The notes beneath the pieces are model-generated. The model searched no databases, was not told the origin of the DNA, and saw nothing but the letters and a program-made list of their open reading frames with translations. Positions 53,052 through 62,531 of a stretch of 64,000 bases of DNA are shown one piece after another. Position 1 is the stretch's first letter. The number at the start of each line of letters is the position of its first letter. The position numbers and the translations under genes were made by a program. The DNA lies in assembly GCF_023156505.1 (NCBI RefSeq), contig NZ_JALNMJ010000019.1, forward strand, positions 47,734 to 111,733, read 5' to 3'. This stretch comes from Roseibium sediminicola. Its GTDB lineage: Bacteria > Pseudomonadota > Alphaproteobacteria > Rhizobiales > Stappiaceae.

Positions 53052-54031
53052 GCCTGTCCGTAGAGATCGAGGCCGAGCGCTTCGAAATCGCGGGCGGTTT
53101 CAAGATCTCCCGCGAAACCCGCACCCATGCCCAGGTGGTGGTCGTCACGCTTGCCGACGGCGACCATAAAGGCCACGGTGAATGTGTGCCCTATCCACGG
53201 TACGGCGAAACGCTGGAAAGCGTGCAGACCCAGATCGGGGAAGTTGCCGAACTTCTGAAGGAAGGCCTGACGCGGGACCAGCTTCTGGAGGCCATGCCCG
53301 CGGGCGCCGCCCGCAACGCGGTTGACTGCGCCCTTTGGGATCTCGAGGCGAAGCGCACCGGCAAGCGGGCCTTTGAGCTGGCCGGCCCAGGCGTTCTGAA
53401 ACCGGTCATGACCGCTTTCACCATCAGTGTCGACAGTCCGGAAATCATGGCGGAGAAGACCCGCGCGGCGGCCCATCGGCCGCTGCTCAAGGTCAAGCTG
53501 GCCGGTCCCGGCGACGATGCCCGCATCGCAGCCGTGCGCGCGGCCGCTCCCGATAGCACCCTGATTGTCGATGCCAATGAGGCCTGGGACGACAGCTGCT
53601 TTCAGATCAACATGGCCGCCTGCGAAGCCGCAGGCGTTGCCCTGATCGAACAGCCCCTGCCCTCCAAGGACGACGGGCTTCTGGCGGGGCTGAAACGCAA
53701 GGTCACCATCTGCGCCGATGAGAGCCTGCATCCAGGCAAGAGCATCGACGGCCTTGCGGAGAAATACGACGCGGTGAATATCAAGCTCGACAAGGCCGGC
53801 GGCCTCACCGCCGCGCTGAAGCTTGTCCGAGACGCGCGCGCACAGGATCTGAAAGTGATGGTCGGCTGCATGCTCGGCACATCGCTGGCCATGGCCCCCG
53901 CCGTGGTGATCGCGCAGGAAGCCGACTATGTCGATCTCGACGGACCGCTTCTGCTCGCCGAGGACCGCACGCCCGGCCTTCGGTTCGAAGGCAGCACGCT
54001 CTATCCGCCGGAGCCGGAGCTTTGGGGGTAG
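53048..54031 (+). CDS. dgcA: N-acetyl-D-Glu racemase DgcA (enolase superfamily)
   Basis: The 327-residue enolase-superfamily protein resembles dipeptide epimerases and DgcA. The catalytic lysine lies in LLKVKLAG, the metal ligands in LIVDANEAWD, LIEQPLP and ICADESL, and the second lysine in YDAVNIKLDKAGG. With DgcN it should convert N-acetyl-D-glutamate to the L form. Start by ATGA overlap with dgcN. Dipeptide epimerase activity is the main alternative. Confidence 0.82.
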   Translation: MSLSVEIEAERFEIAGGFKISRETRTHAQVVVVTLADGDHKGHGECVPYPRYGETLESVQTQIGEVAELLKEGLTRDQLLEAMPAGAARNAVDCALWDLEAKRTGKRAFELAGPGVLKPVMTAFTISVDSPEIMAEKTRAAAHRPLLKVKLAGPGDDARIAAVRAAAPDSTLIVDANEAWDDSCFQINMAACEAAGVALIEQPLPSKDDGLLAGLKRKVTICADESLHPGKSIDGLAEKYDAVNIKLDKAGGLTAALKLVRDARAQDLKVMVGCMLGTSLAMAPAVVIAQEADYVDLDGPLLLAEDRTPGLRFEGSTLYPPEPELWG

Positions 54032-54082
54032 GCTGAAATCCGATCGGACTTGTGCCAAAGCACTGAGGTTCAACACAAACAA

Positions 54083-54190
54083 CGTCATCCTGAGGAGGCG
54101 CACTAGCGCCGTCTCGAAGGATCCGCCGCTTGAACCAGAGTGTCTGGCCGCTCCTTCGAGACGGGCCTGATGGCCCTCCTCAGGATGACG
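54083..54190. repeat. Palindromic repeat family A, copy 3 (best preserved)
   Basis: The outer arms CGTCATCCTGAGGAGG (54083-54098) and CCTCCTCAGGATGACG (54175-54190) are exact inverses. Internal CCGTCTCGAAGGATCCG and CTCCTTCGAGACGG also pair. It fills the gap between dgcA and the convergent MFS gene. Confidence 0.8.
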
Positions 54191-54217
54191 CTTCTGGTTG
54201 GAAGTGGAATGGTCCCC

Positions 54218-55378
54218 CTAGCCCATCTTCCGCCGCAGCATAGGCGTCATGACCAGCGTCGCCAGGGTGCCGACCGCCGCAACAATGGACATCAGGTAGA
54301 ACGGCCAGTCCGGGTTCACCTCATACAGCGCGCCGGAAATGCTGAGACCGATGGCCATCTGGATGCCGACGGAAGTGGCCAGAAGCCCCTGCCCGGTGCC
54401 CGCCCACTGGCTCGGAACGATCCTGGCCAGGATCGCGACGGCGCCAAGATGGGCCGCGCCGAAGGACAGGCCGTGCAGGGTTTGCAGGGCCGCCATGGCC
54501 GGCAGAGTGTCGGCAAAGGGAAACAGCAGCCAGCGCAGGGACGCCGCAACACCGGCCGCCAGCAGAAAGATCGCCGGATCGAAACGCTGTGAAAGCTTTC
54601 CGGCCACCGTGAACAGTGCTATTTCCGCGACCACCCCGGTCGCCCAGAGCAGCCCGATCGCAAAATCGGGGACCGACATGGCCTGCCAGTAGATCGTGCC
54701 GAAGCCGTAAAATGCCGAATGGCTGGCCTGATACAGCCCCAGTACCGTCAGCAGCGGCCAGAACCACACGCTCCGGAAAGGCGTGGCCGCGTCCGCCGCA
54801 TCGCTGTCCTGCTTTTCCTTGCCGCGCTTCTGTCTCGGCAGCGACATCGCCACCGCCCCCGTCGCAAACGAGGAAAGAACGATGGCAACCACCACCAGCC
54901 ATGACGTGTCTTCCGAGGCCAGCGTCCCGCCGACGATGCTGGCGACAACGAACCCCGCCGAACCCCACAGGCGCATTCTGGCATAATCCGCGCCTGTGTT
55001 GCGCTGGACATCAAGCGCGTAGGCATCGCTGAGCGGCACGATCGGTGCGTTCATGACCATGAAGCCGATCACCGCCACCGAGACGAACACCAGACCGAAG
55101 GGCAGGAAGTAAAGCAGGAGCAGCGCGGCCGCCGCAAGCGCGTAGATCAGGATCGACAGCCGGCGCTGACCAGTCCGGTCTGAGAGATTCGACAACACCG
55201 GGCTCGCGCCGATACGGGCAATCGTGCCAATTCCCAGGACAAGACCGATTTCGGCGGCATCAAGCCCGCGAAACCCCAGAACGACCGGAAAAAACGGCAG
55301 AAACAAGCCAACTCCGAAGAAATGGCTCGCAAACAGACCGGAAACCCGGGCGCTAATACTGGGCAGGGCAAAGGACAT
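54218..55378 (-). CDS. MFS transporter, phenylpropionate-permease (HcaT)-like
   Basis: The 386-residue carrier starts MSFALPSISARVSGLFASHFFGVGLFLPFFPVVLGFRGLDAAEIGLVLG, matching the PPP family. Other features are SPVLSNLSDRTGQRR (MFS motif A-like) and IVPLSDAYALD. The ATG at 55378 is chosen over the frame opening at 55501, which runs through a charged leader. The substrate is unknown. It is divergent from the cheZ-like gene and convergent with dgcA. Confidence 0.8.
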   Translation of the reverse strand: MSFALPSISARVSGLFASHFFGVGLFLPFFPVVLGFRGLDAAEIGLVLGIGTIARIGASPVLSNLSDRTGQRRLSILIYALAAAALLLLYFLPFGLVFVSVAVIGFMVMNAPIVPLSDAYALDVQRNTGADYARMRLWGSAGFVVASIVGGTLASEDTSWLVVVAIVLSSFATGAVAMSLPRQKRGKEKQDSDAADAATPFRSVWFWPLLTVLGLYQASHSAFYGFGTIYWQAMSVPDFAIGLLWATGVVAEIALFTVAGKLSQRFDPAIFLLAAGVAASLRWLLFPFADTLPAMAALQTLHGLSFGAAHLGAVAILARIVPSQWAGTGQGLLATSVGIQMAIGLSISGALYEVNPDWPFYLMSIVAAVGTLATLVMTPMLRRKMG

Positions 55379-55445
55379 GAATAACCAGGCAAGGTGTCTT
55401 GCTAAAAAGGATGTTAACGATTTTCGCCTTACCTTGGAGGAGAAG

Positions 55446-56675
55446 TTGTCCGTGGTACGGCAACAAACGACCCTTAGGCAAGTTGAGATTCGCGTCCACA
55501 TGAAAGCGGAAGCAGTACAGGAACAGCCAGAGTTGATCGGCGAAGCCGAGTATCAGACTCTCGAACAGACCCTGATGGAATCCGATCGCGGGCGTCGGTT
55601 TCTAAAAGAGTTTCTCAATCGCAACAAGACACCCGAGACAACAGAGATCCTGGGTGCCATTCACCGGCTTGAGAAAGTGGTCACCCGGCAGCGCAAGGTG
55701 CCGGATCTCGACAAGATCCGCCTTGACATCGCCGACATGCATGAGGCGATCGAGCGGACCAAGGCCGAGATCGCCAATATCAAGCAGGAAGGCGACGAGA
55801 GCAACCGCTTCGTCGACGCCTCCCACGAGCTCGATGCCATCGTCACCCAGACGGAAGGCGCGACCCAGTCGATCCTGGAAGCCGCCGAGCAAATCCAGGA
55901 AAAGGCCTGGGTGCTGCGCGAGAACGGTGCCGACGACGCGACCTGCGACGACATCGATGCCAAGGCGACCGAGATTTTCATGGCCTGCTCGTTCCAGGAC
56001 CTGACCGGCCAGCGCACAAACAAGGTGGTCCAGGTGCTGCGTTACCTGGAAAGCCGCATCAACCTGATGATCAACATCTGGGGCATCGAGGACATGGAAG
56101 CCGACGACACCGCCGGCCCTGTCGACAGTCGCCCGGATGCCCATCTGCTCAATGGCCCGCAGCTTGCTGGCGGCGTTTCGCAAAACAATGTCGACGAGCT
56201 GTTCTCCGCCAGCGACGATGTCTTTGACGCGGCGATGAAGCAAACCAAGGCGGACGCTGCCATCGACGCACCGGCACCGGTTCATGCCAGCGATGCCGAT
56301 GTCGATGCCATCATGGCCGCCACCGATGCCGCGGAAGACGCTGTGGCCGACGAAGCCGATATCGACGCGATCATGGCTGGCGGCAACGAACCAATGGACG
56401 CAGCCGCCATCGACGACATGTTTGCCGCCGCGCCGGCCGCAGAAGAAGACGAGGCCGCTGCAGAGGATGACTTTGCGGGCGCCGACCCGGACGCAACCCT
56501 TGACGAAGCCGCCATCGAGGCGCTGTTCGACAACGAGGTGAAGGCTTCGGAAGCCGAGGAAGACGAAGCGGAAGCCGATGCCGACTGGGAACTGACCGCG
56601 GAAGCCGCTGAAGAAGACGGCGACGATCCGCTGAAAAACCTGTCGGAAGCCGAGCGCCAGGCGCTCTTCAACTGA
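55446..56675 (+). CDS. cheZ: CheZ-like CheY-P phosphatase
   Basis: The protein has the CheZ core: a long helical hairpin (about residues 75-195) with the catalytic-helix motif ACSFQDLTGQRTNKVVQVLRYLE. CheZ dephosphorylates CheY and sets flagellar switching. The C-terminal ~160 residues are Ala/Asp/Glu-rich and disordered, with ADVDAIMA-type repeats, and end LKNLSEAERQALFN, possibly the CheY-binding tail. The start is uncertain: TTG 55446 follows GGAGG by five bases; GTG 55452, ATG 55500 and an upstream ATG at 55377 are alternatives. A globin-coupled chemoreceptor gene lies just downstream on the other strand. Confidence 0.78.
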   Translation: MSVVRQQTTLRQVEIRVHMKAEAVQEQPELIGEAEYQTLEQTLMESDRGRRFLKEFLNRNKTPETTEILGAIHRLEKVVTRQRKVPDLDKIRLDIADMHEAIERTKAEIANIKQEGDESNRFVDASHELDAIVTQTEGATQSILEAAEQIQEKAWVLRENGADDATCDDIDAKATEIFMACSFQDLTGQRTNKVVQVLRYLESRINLMINIWGIEDMEADDTAGPVDSRPDAHLLNGPQLAGGVSQNNVDELFSASDDVFDAAMKQTKADAAIDAPAPVHASDADVDAIMAATDAAEDAVADEADIDAIMAGGNEPMDAAAIDDMFAAAPAAEEDEAAAEDDFAGADPDATLDEAAIEALFDNEVKASEAEEDEAEADADWELTAEAAEEDGDDPLKNLSEAERQALFN

Positions 56676-56693
56676 TCACGGCACATGGAATGG

Positions 56694-56727
56694 AAAAAGG
56701 GCGCTGCCGGATGGCAGCGCCCTTTTT
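56694..56727. terminator. Bidirectional intrinsic terminator between cheZ and the chemoreceptor gene
   Basis: The 15-bp perfect stem AAAAAGGGCGCTGCC / GGCAGCGCCCTTTTT has a four-base loop. With A and T runs on both sides it can serve both convergent genes. Confidence 0.9.
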
Positions 56728-56760
56728 CTTGAACCGCACGTAAACTAAGGGGCCGTTGCC

Positions 56761-58092
56761 TCAACTCACATTGATCTGCGCGAAGAACCGCTCCGCCTGA
56801 CGGCCGAGATCGTCCGCCTGCCCCTTGAGCGAAGAAGACAGGGAACGGATCGACCCGACGGTGCCGTCGACCGTTTCGACCGAACCGCGCACCGCCGTGA
56901 TTTCGTCCGTCACCGCCTGGGTGCCCTGGGCCGCCAGCTGGACGCTGGAGGAAATCTCCGATGTCGCGGCCGCCTGCTGCTCGACGGCGGAGGCGATGCT
57001 GGTGGCGATCTCCGACAGTTCGCCGATGATGGCGGTAATGCCATCGATGTCCTGCACGGACCGCTGGGTGGCCTGCTGGATGCTGGCGATCTGCTCGGTG
57101 ATGTCCTCGGTCGCCTTTGTCGTCTGGCTGGCCAGTTCCTTCACTTCCGACGCCACGACCGCAAAACCCTTGCCCATCTCGCCGGCCCGCGCGGCCTCGA
57201 TGGTGGCGTTCAGCGCCAGCAGGTTGGTCTGGGCGGCAATGTCGGAAATCAGCCCGATCACCGAGCCGACCTGGTCGGCAAACCGGGCCAGCTGGGTCAT
57301 GGACTCGTTGGTGTTGCGCGCGCCCTCAACAGCCTTCAGGGCCATCTCGCGCGACTGGCCGGCCTGGCGGCCGATCTCGGTGATGGAGGCGGACATTTCT
57401 TCCGTTGCCGTCGCGCTGGACTGAACCCCGCTTGCGGTTTCCCCGGACGAGGCGTCCATGGCGGTCATGCGCGCGCTGATGGCCTCGGTCTCCCGGCTCA
57501 GGCTGCCGAAGGACGTGTCCAGATCGTCCGACGCCGTCCTGAGCGCGCCGATGGTGCCGCCAAGAGCCTCCTGAAACTCCTGGAGGGCGCCCTTCAGACC
57601 GTTTTCCCGCGCGACGGCATCCGCGACCATCTTGTCGTGATAGGTCGAGATCGCGACATCCATGTCCAGCATCACGAGCCTGTTCAGAACGCCCAGCGCC
57701 TGGGAACGTTTGCTGTTGGTGAGAAAGCGTTTTTGCATCACCACATCGCTCAGCCGGGTGACGGCAAAGGAATAGCCGCCGATATTCCAGCTTGGATCGA
57801 GGCCGATGCGCACATGCGCCAGACCGATCCGGACGGCCCGTTCCAGATAGGCCGCGTCCGGCCCTTCGGAGAACAGCCCCTGCCAGTGAGCGAGCTGGGC
57901 TGCGACCAGCCGGGACTGCTGGTCGCCGACCAGCGCCGCCAGGTGCGGCACCGTTTTCACATGAGCGTAGAAGTCCTGAAGGATCTCCGGCAGGGCATCC
58001 TTGAACAAGGGCCAGAGCGCGCGTGCAAGAGCACGGTCTTCCTCCGTGTATCGGAAGAATTTCAGCCGGTCGTTCAAACTGGTGTTCTGCAT
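56761..58092 (-). CDS. Globin-coupled sensor methyl-accepting chemotaxis protein (HemAT-like)
   Basis: The 443-residue soluble chemoreceptor has an N-terminal sensor globin (about 5-160) with proximal His93 in [15 protein letters not shown], and a C-terminal MCP signalling domain whose hairpin tip reads [39 protein letters not shown]. No membrane helix is present. It should bind haem and signal oxygen, giving aerotaxis, as for HemAT. ATG 58092 has GAGG upstream; the longer frame to 58188 is not needed. The 304-bp gap upstream (58093-58396) shows no gene. Confidence 0.9.
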   Translation of the reverse strand: MQNTSLNDRLKFFRYTEEDRALARALWPLFKDALPEILQDFYAHVKTVPHLAALVGDQQSRLVAAQLAHWQGLFSEGPDAAYLERAVRIGLAHVRIGLDPSWNIGGYSFAVTRLSDVVMQKRFLTNSKRSQALGVLNRLVMLDMDVAISTYHDKMVADAVARENGLKGALQEFQEALGGTIGALRTASDDLDTSFGSLSRETEAISARMTAMDASSGETASGVQSSATATEEMSASITEIGRQAGQSREMALKAVEGARNTNESMTQLARFADQVGSVIGLISDIAAQTNLLALNATIEAARAGEMGKGFAVVASEVKELASQTTKATEDITEQIASIQQATQRSVQDIDGITAIIGELSEIATSIASAVEQQAAATSEISSSVQLAAQGTQAVTDEITAVRGSVETVDGTVGSIRSLSSSLKGQADDLGRQAERFFAQINVS

Positions 58093-58396
58093 TTCTGCCT
58101 CTTGGATCGATAAAGCACGTGCCGGCCCGCCAGGTGCTGCCCGGGCCTCTGCCCGCGCAAACGGGGAGGCAGCGGCCGCACAACGCAAGGCGTCGGTACG
58201 GTGTCACGGTTACGTCCCGGTGATGGAAGAAGACATGTCCCGCCGGCGCTCAGCCGTTGCGGTTCAAAATCAGGTCCTGCATTCCGTTCGTCCCGTCATG
58301 ACGAGATGACGGCGGCACCATCGCACCGGACCCTTGCCCGGTTGCAAACGTTGCCGCCTTCCCTTCCGCTCTATCGAAGAGGCTCCTAAGAGGGCG

Positions 58397-59422
58397 TTAA
58401 CGGCCGAGCGCTTGCATCAGCATCTGTGGATCGATGTTGCCGCCGGTCAGAACAACTCCGACGGTTTGGCCCTGAAGCGGCAGTTTGCCGGTCAGCAGGG
58501 CGGCCAGTGCCACGGCCCCGCCAGGTTCGACAACCAGCTTCAATTCGCTGAAGGCAAAGGCGACCGCGGCGAGTGCTTCCTCGTCGGTGACCGCGACCGC
58601 TTCTCCCGCCAGCTCGCGCAGGATGGAGAAACTGACCTCTCCCGGCGCTTCGGTTAGGAGCGCGTCACAGACCGATCCCGATTTGGCGGCATTGGTCTGG
58701 ATGGTTCCGCTTTCCAGGGACCGTTTATAGTCGTCGAAAAGAGCCGGCTCGGCCGTATGGAAGCGGGTCTGCGGGGTTTTGTGCGCCAGCGCAACGGCAA
58801 TGCCGCTGGCCAGTCCGCCGCCACCGGTACAGGCAAGCACGTCGTCGAGCGGCAGCCCGAGCGCGGCCGCCTGCGCCGCCAATTCGAGGCCGACGGTGCC
58901 CTGTCCCGCGATCACACCCGGATCGTTATAGGGATGAACGAAAGTCGCGCCGCTCTCATCGCATAGCGCCTTGGCAATCGCGTCCCGGCTTTCCGTTTCC
59001 CGGTCATAGGTCACCACGGTGGCCCCATAGCCGCGGGTGCGTTCGAGTTTGATCTGCGGCGCGTCCTCTGGCATCACGATGGTGGCCGGCATGCCGAGCA
59101 GCTGGGCGCTGGCGGCGACGCCCTGCGCATGGTTTCCCGATGAACAGGCCACCACGCCCTTCGGCCGGTCTGCTTCCGGGATCAGGTTGAGGCGGTTGAA
59201 CGCCCCGCGGAACTTGAACGAGCCGCTGCGCTGCAGGTTCTCCGGCTTGATCAGGACACGGGCGCCGGTGCGTTCGTCCAGCAGCGGATGGCGCAGCACC
59301 GGTGTCTTCACCGCCTGGCCATCGATCCGCCCTGCCGCGGCCTCGATATCCTCGATAGAAACGGCAAAGCCGGACAGATCCGGCACGTCTTCGGCAAGGG
59401 GCTGAGACTGGATATCGGCCAT
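58397..59422 (-). CDS. Threonine/serine dehydratase-like PLP enzyme
   Basis: The 341-residue fold-type II PLP enzyme has the PLP lysine K70 in SGSFKFRGAFN, the substrate/cofactor loop SSGNHAQG and the phosphate-binding TGGGGLASG. It lacks the C-terminal ACT-like regulatory domain of biosynthetic IlvA, so it matches catabolic TdcB-type threonine ammonia-lyases or related serine racemases/dehydratases. The gene is monocistronic. Confidence 0.85.
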   Translation of the reverse strand: MADIQSQPLAEDVPDLSGFAVSIEDIEAAAGRIDGQAVKTPVLRHPLLDERTGARVLIKPENLQRSGSFKFRGAFNRLNLIPEADRPKGVVACSSGNHAQGVAASAQLLGMPATIVMPEDAPQIKLERTRGYGATVVTYDRETESRDAIAKALCDESGATFVHPYNDPGVIAGQGTVGLELAAQAAALGLPLDDVLACTGGGGLASGIAVALAHKTPQTRFHTAEPALFDDYKRSLESGTIQTNAAKSGSVCDALLTEAPGEVSFSILRELAGEAVAVTDEEALAAVAFAFSELKLVVEPGGAVALAALLTGKLPLQGQTVGVVLTGGNIDPQMLMQALGR

Positions 59423-59492
59423 CGGAACTCGCTTTTGATCTCAAACGTTGACGCTGAGGCCGACCGTGTGCCGGCGGCGCACGGACAGGCCA

Positions 59493-59514
59493 TGCCGCCC
59501 TTCAAAAAGGGCGG
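59493..59514 (-). other. Hairpin downstream of the glycosyltransferase gene
   Basis: GCCGCCC arms pair around a TTTTTGAA loop on the minus strand, 125 bp past the glycosyltransferase stop. There is no T-run after it, so terminator function is uncertain. The rest of the 59423-59637 gap shows nothing recognisable. Confidence 0.35.
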
Positions 59515-59637
59515 CTTTCTGGGAGCAAGTGTTTTCACAGGTAAGCTGTTCGATCCAGCCGGAACTTGTCCCGGTGTCAATTTTGGAGCTTTTCCGGCCG
59601 GATTGGCTCTGCCACCGGCGCAAACCGGGGACAGGTG

Positions 59638-60687
59638 CTATTCCGCTGCCCTGGCATCTCCGGAGACGCTGTTAAAGATGTCCTGTGCCTCGATGCAGTT
59701 GTCCAGGAACTGCTGGGCACTGGCGGCCCAGGTGTAGTTCAAGGCGATCTTGCGGCAATGGTCGCGCGGAATGTCGAGAGCCGCTTCCGCGGCTTCCTTG
59801 AGATCGTCCGACAGCACGCCTGCGCCCGTGTCGCCGATGACATCGAGCGGCCCCATCACCGGAAACGCGGCGACCGGAACGCCGCAGGCCAGTGCTTCCA
59901 GTATGACATTGCCGAACGTGTCGGTGAGCGAGGGAAACACGAACACATCCGCGTCCGCATAGTGGCGTGCCAGATCCTCGCCCACTTTTGAGCCGGTGAA
60001 ATGCACGCCGGCATATTCCCGGCGCAGGCTTTCCAGCTGCGGGCCGCCGCCGACCACCACTTTCGAGCCCGGCAGGTCGAGATCCAGAAAGGCCTTGATG
60101 TTCTTTTCGACCGCGACCCGGCCGACATACATGAACACCGGCCGCGGCAGATCCGCCGGCAGCACGGAGCCCTCATAGGGTTTGAACTGCTGCTCGTCGA
60201 CGCCGCGCGACCAGCGCATCAGATTGTTGAAGCCTCGGGCGCGCAGATCCTGCTCAAGCGACCTTGTGGCCACCATGCAGCCGTTGCCTGAATTGTGAAA
60301 CCGGCGCAGCCAGCTGTAGGACCAGGCCAGGGGAACCGGCAGCCGCGCGGACACATATTCCGGAAAGCGCGTGTGATAGCTGGTGGTGAACGGACGGCCC
60401 GTCTTTTTGGCAGCGCTCGCGGCCAGGATGCCAAGCGGTCCTTCTGTCGCAATATGCAGATGCTCGCAGCCATATTCCTCGATCTTGCGCCGGACAATGC
60501 CACGATGGGTCAGCGACAACCGGATTTCCGGGTAGGTCGGACATGGCAGGGTCTTGAATTCCTGCGGCGACAGCACCTCGACCCGGATACCGATGGCTTC
60601 AAGCTCTTCGGCGGTGCGTTCCAGGGACCGGACAACACCGTTTATCTGTGGATGCCAGGCATCCGTCACAATCAAAATGGAACTCAT
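59638..60687 (-). CDS. GT4 family glycosyltransferase
   Basis: The 349-residue GT-B enzyme has the N-terminal MSSILIVTDAWHPQINGVVRSLERTAEEL typical of GT4 mannosyl/glucosyltransferases acting on lipids, the central FMYVGRVAVEKNIKAFLDLDLPGSKVVVGGGPQ and the nucleotide-sugar motif FPSLTDTFGNVILEALACGVPVAAF (E-x7-E type). Its start overlaps the stop of the metallophosphoesterase gene, so the two are coupled. A role in glycolipid synthesis is inferred. Confidence 0.87.
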   Translation of the reverse strand: MSSILIVTDAWHPQINGVVRSLERTAEELEAIGIRVEVLSPQEFKTLPCPTYPEIRLSLTHRGIVRRKIEEYGCEHLHIATEGPLGILAASAAKKTGRPFTTSYHTRFPEYVSARLPVPLAWSYSWLRRFHNSGNGCMVATRSLEQDLRARGFNNLMRWSRGVDEQQFKPYEGSVLPADLPRPVFMYVGRVAVEKNIKAFLDLDLPGSKVVVGGGPQLESLRREYAGVHFTGSKVGEDLARHYADADVFVFPSLTDTFGNVILEALACGVPVAAFPVMGPLDVIGDTGAGVLSDDLKEAAEAALDIPRDHCRKIALNYTWAASAQQFLDNCIEAQDIFNSVSGDARAAE

Positions 60688-61487
60688 GCGGCGACCGGTG
60701 CTTCCTTCGATTTTGGCCGCACCTCTTTGGTCTGGGTCTTGTCCACCCATCTGATCACCTCAAACGTACCGTCATGGTGTTCGGCGACCGCCGTGCAGCT
60801 CTCCACCCAATCACCTGTGTTGATATAGTGGATCCCGTCAAGGTCCCTGTCGGCTGCATGGTGAATATGGCCGCAAATGACACCTTCGACGCCCTGCCGG
60901 CGCGCTTCGTCGGACAGGGCCTCTTCGAAGCGGCCGATAAAGCTGACAGCGTTCTTCACCTTGAGCTTCGCCCAGGCGGACAGCGACCAATAGGTCAGGC
61001 CGAGATTCCTGCGCACGAAATTGACCCAGGTGTTGATGCTGAGCGCGGTCACATAGGCCTTGTCGCCGAAAAAGGCGAGCCACTTGGCGTGGCGAATGAC
61101 AACGTCGAACTGGTCGCCATGGATCACCAGATAGCGTTTGCCGTTGGCGGCCTCGTGGATGATGCTGTCGGTCACCTCGACACCGCCGAAATGGGTCCCG
61201 AGGAAATTGCGCAGGAATTCGTCGTGATTGCCCGGAAGGTAGACGATGCGCGCGCCCTTGCGGCCCTTGCGCAGGATTTTCTGGACCACGTCATTGTGCA
61301 GCTGCGGCCAGTACCAGGAGCGCTTCAGGCGCCAGCCGTCGGCGATGTCGCCGACGAGGTAAATGGTCTCGGCGTCATGGTCCTTCAGAAAGTCGAGCAG
61401 CATCTCCGCCTGGCAACCGCGGGTGCCAAGGTGAACGTCTGAAAGAAACAAGGTCCTGTAATGCCGAGGTTCCTCAGCGGTCGACAT
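60684..61487 (-). CDS. UDP-2,3-diacylglucosamine diphosphatase-like metallophosphoesterase
   Basis: The 267-residue calcineurin-like phosphoesterase has the metal motifs FLSDVHLGTRG, LVGDIADGW, YLPGNHDEF, VIHGDQFD and VICGHIHHA. It resembles the LpxH superfamily, but the tight coupling to a GT4 glycosyltransferase suggests a separate (glyco)lipid pathway rather than lipid A itself. ATG 61487 has GGAGAAG upstream; an in-frame ATG at 61532 is less likely. Confidence 0.85.
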   Translation of the reverse strand: MSTAEEPRHYRTLFLSDVHLGTRGCQAEMLLDFLKDHDAETIYLVGDIADGWRLKRSWYWPQLHNDVVQKILRKGRKGARIVYLPGNHDEFLRNFLGTHFGGVEVTDSIIHEAANGKRYLVIHGDQFDVVIRHAKWLAFFGDKAYVTALSINTWVNFVRRNLGLTYWSLSAWAKLKVKNAVSFIGRFEEALSDEARRQGVEGVICGHIHHAADRDLDGIHYINTGDWVESCTAVAEHHDGTFEVIRWVDKTQTKEVRPKSKEAPVAA

Positions 61488-61751
61488 AGCACTTCTCCAA
61501 AATCCTTTTGGGCCGCTATAGACGCGATTCAAGTATCACTATTATGACAATTAAGCCGTCTTCATGTTCCGGAGTTGTTTTCCGCCTTATGGGTTAATTC
61601 TTGTCCGGAGAGGCAATTCTCCCTCGCCGTTCGCTGCGGCACCGGATCGGAAGCGGGCCCGGCCGGCGCCGGTGTCGGTCCGCGGACTGTTTGACAGCCC
61701 AGGTCACAAGCGGCCACAAAGACGAACAACACAACGCAAGGGAGACGTTCC

Positions 61752-62531
61752 ATGGATCTCGGCCTGAAGGGCAAGAAGGCCATCATCTGCGCGTCCAGCC
61801 GGGGGCTTGGCCGGGGCTGCGCGGAAGCACTCGCCGAAGCCGGCTGCGCGATCGTTCTGAATGGCCGCGACGAAGCCGTGCTCGCCGCCACCCGCGCCGC
61901 GATCATGGAGCGCTTCGGCGTCCAGGTCACGGCCGTCGCCGCCGATGTCTCCACGCAGGACGGTCAGAAGGCCCTGCTCGAGGCCTGTCCTGAACCGGAC
62001 ATCCTCGTCAACAACAATGGCGGCCCGCCGCGCAAGGATTATACCGAACTTGACCGCGAGGCGCTTTTGAATGGCGCCATCCAGAATTTTGTCACGCCGA
62101 TCGAGCTGATCCAGGCGGTGACGCCCGGCATGAAGGCGCGCGGTTTCGGCCGCATCGTCAACATCACCTCGCTCTCGGTGAAGATGCCGATCGAGGGCCT
62201 TGATCTCTCAAGCGGTGCACGGGCCGGCCTGACCGCGTTCCTGGCCGGAGTCTGCCGCCAGCTGGCTCCGCACGGCATCACAATCAACAACCTGCTGCCC
62301 GGCAAGATGGACACCGACCGCCTCAAGGGCGGTTTTTCCCGCACCGCCGAACAGACCGGCCAGAGCCTCGACGAGGTCCGCACTGAGCAGGCCGCCGGCA
62401 TTCCGGCCCGGCGTTTCGGCACGGCAGAAGAATTCGGCCAGACCTGCGCCTTCCTCTGCTCGCAGCATGCGGGCTACATCACGGGGCAGAACATCCTGAT
62501 GGACGGCGGACTTTATCCGGCGGCGTTTTGA
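61752..62531 (+). CDS. SDR family protein with atypical active site
   Basis: The 259-residue Rossmann-fold protein has a modified glycine motif CASSRGLGRG (13-22) and NNNGGPP (87-93) for cofactor binding, Ser140 at the usual catalytic serine, and the C-terminal ITGQNILMDGGLYPAAF. Where classical SDRs carry YxxxK, the aligned segment reads S153-SGA-R157, so Tyr and Lys are both absent. A sub-family with this substitution is widespread in proteobacteria; its reaction is unknown. GGGAG precedes the ATG. Confidence 0.85.
   Translation: MDLGLKGKKAIICASSRGLGRGCAEALAEAGCAIVLNGRDEAVLAATRAAIMERFGVQVTAVAADVSTQDGQKALLEACPEPDILVNNNGGPPRKDYTELDREALLNGAIQNFVTPIELIQAVTPGMKARGFGRIVNITSLSVKMPIEGLDLSSGARAGLTAFLAGVCRQLAPHGITINNLLPGKMDTDRLKGGFSRTAEQTGQSLDEVRTEQAAGIPARRFGTAEEFGQTCAFLCSQHAGYITGQNILMDGGLYPAAF

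Noticed and set aside
61562..61753. A minus-strand frame encoding a 63-residue lipoprotein-like peptide with VAAC lipobox-like string
   Set aside because: Its start overlaps the SDR start codon and ribosome binding site, it has no good Shine-Dalgarno sequence of its own, and the rest is low-complexity. Probably chance.
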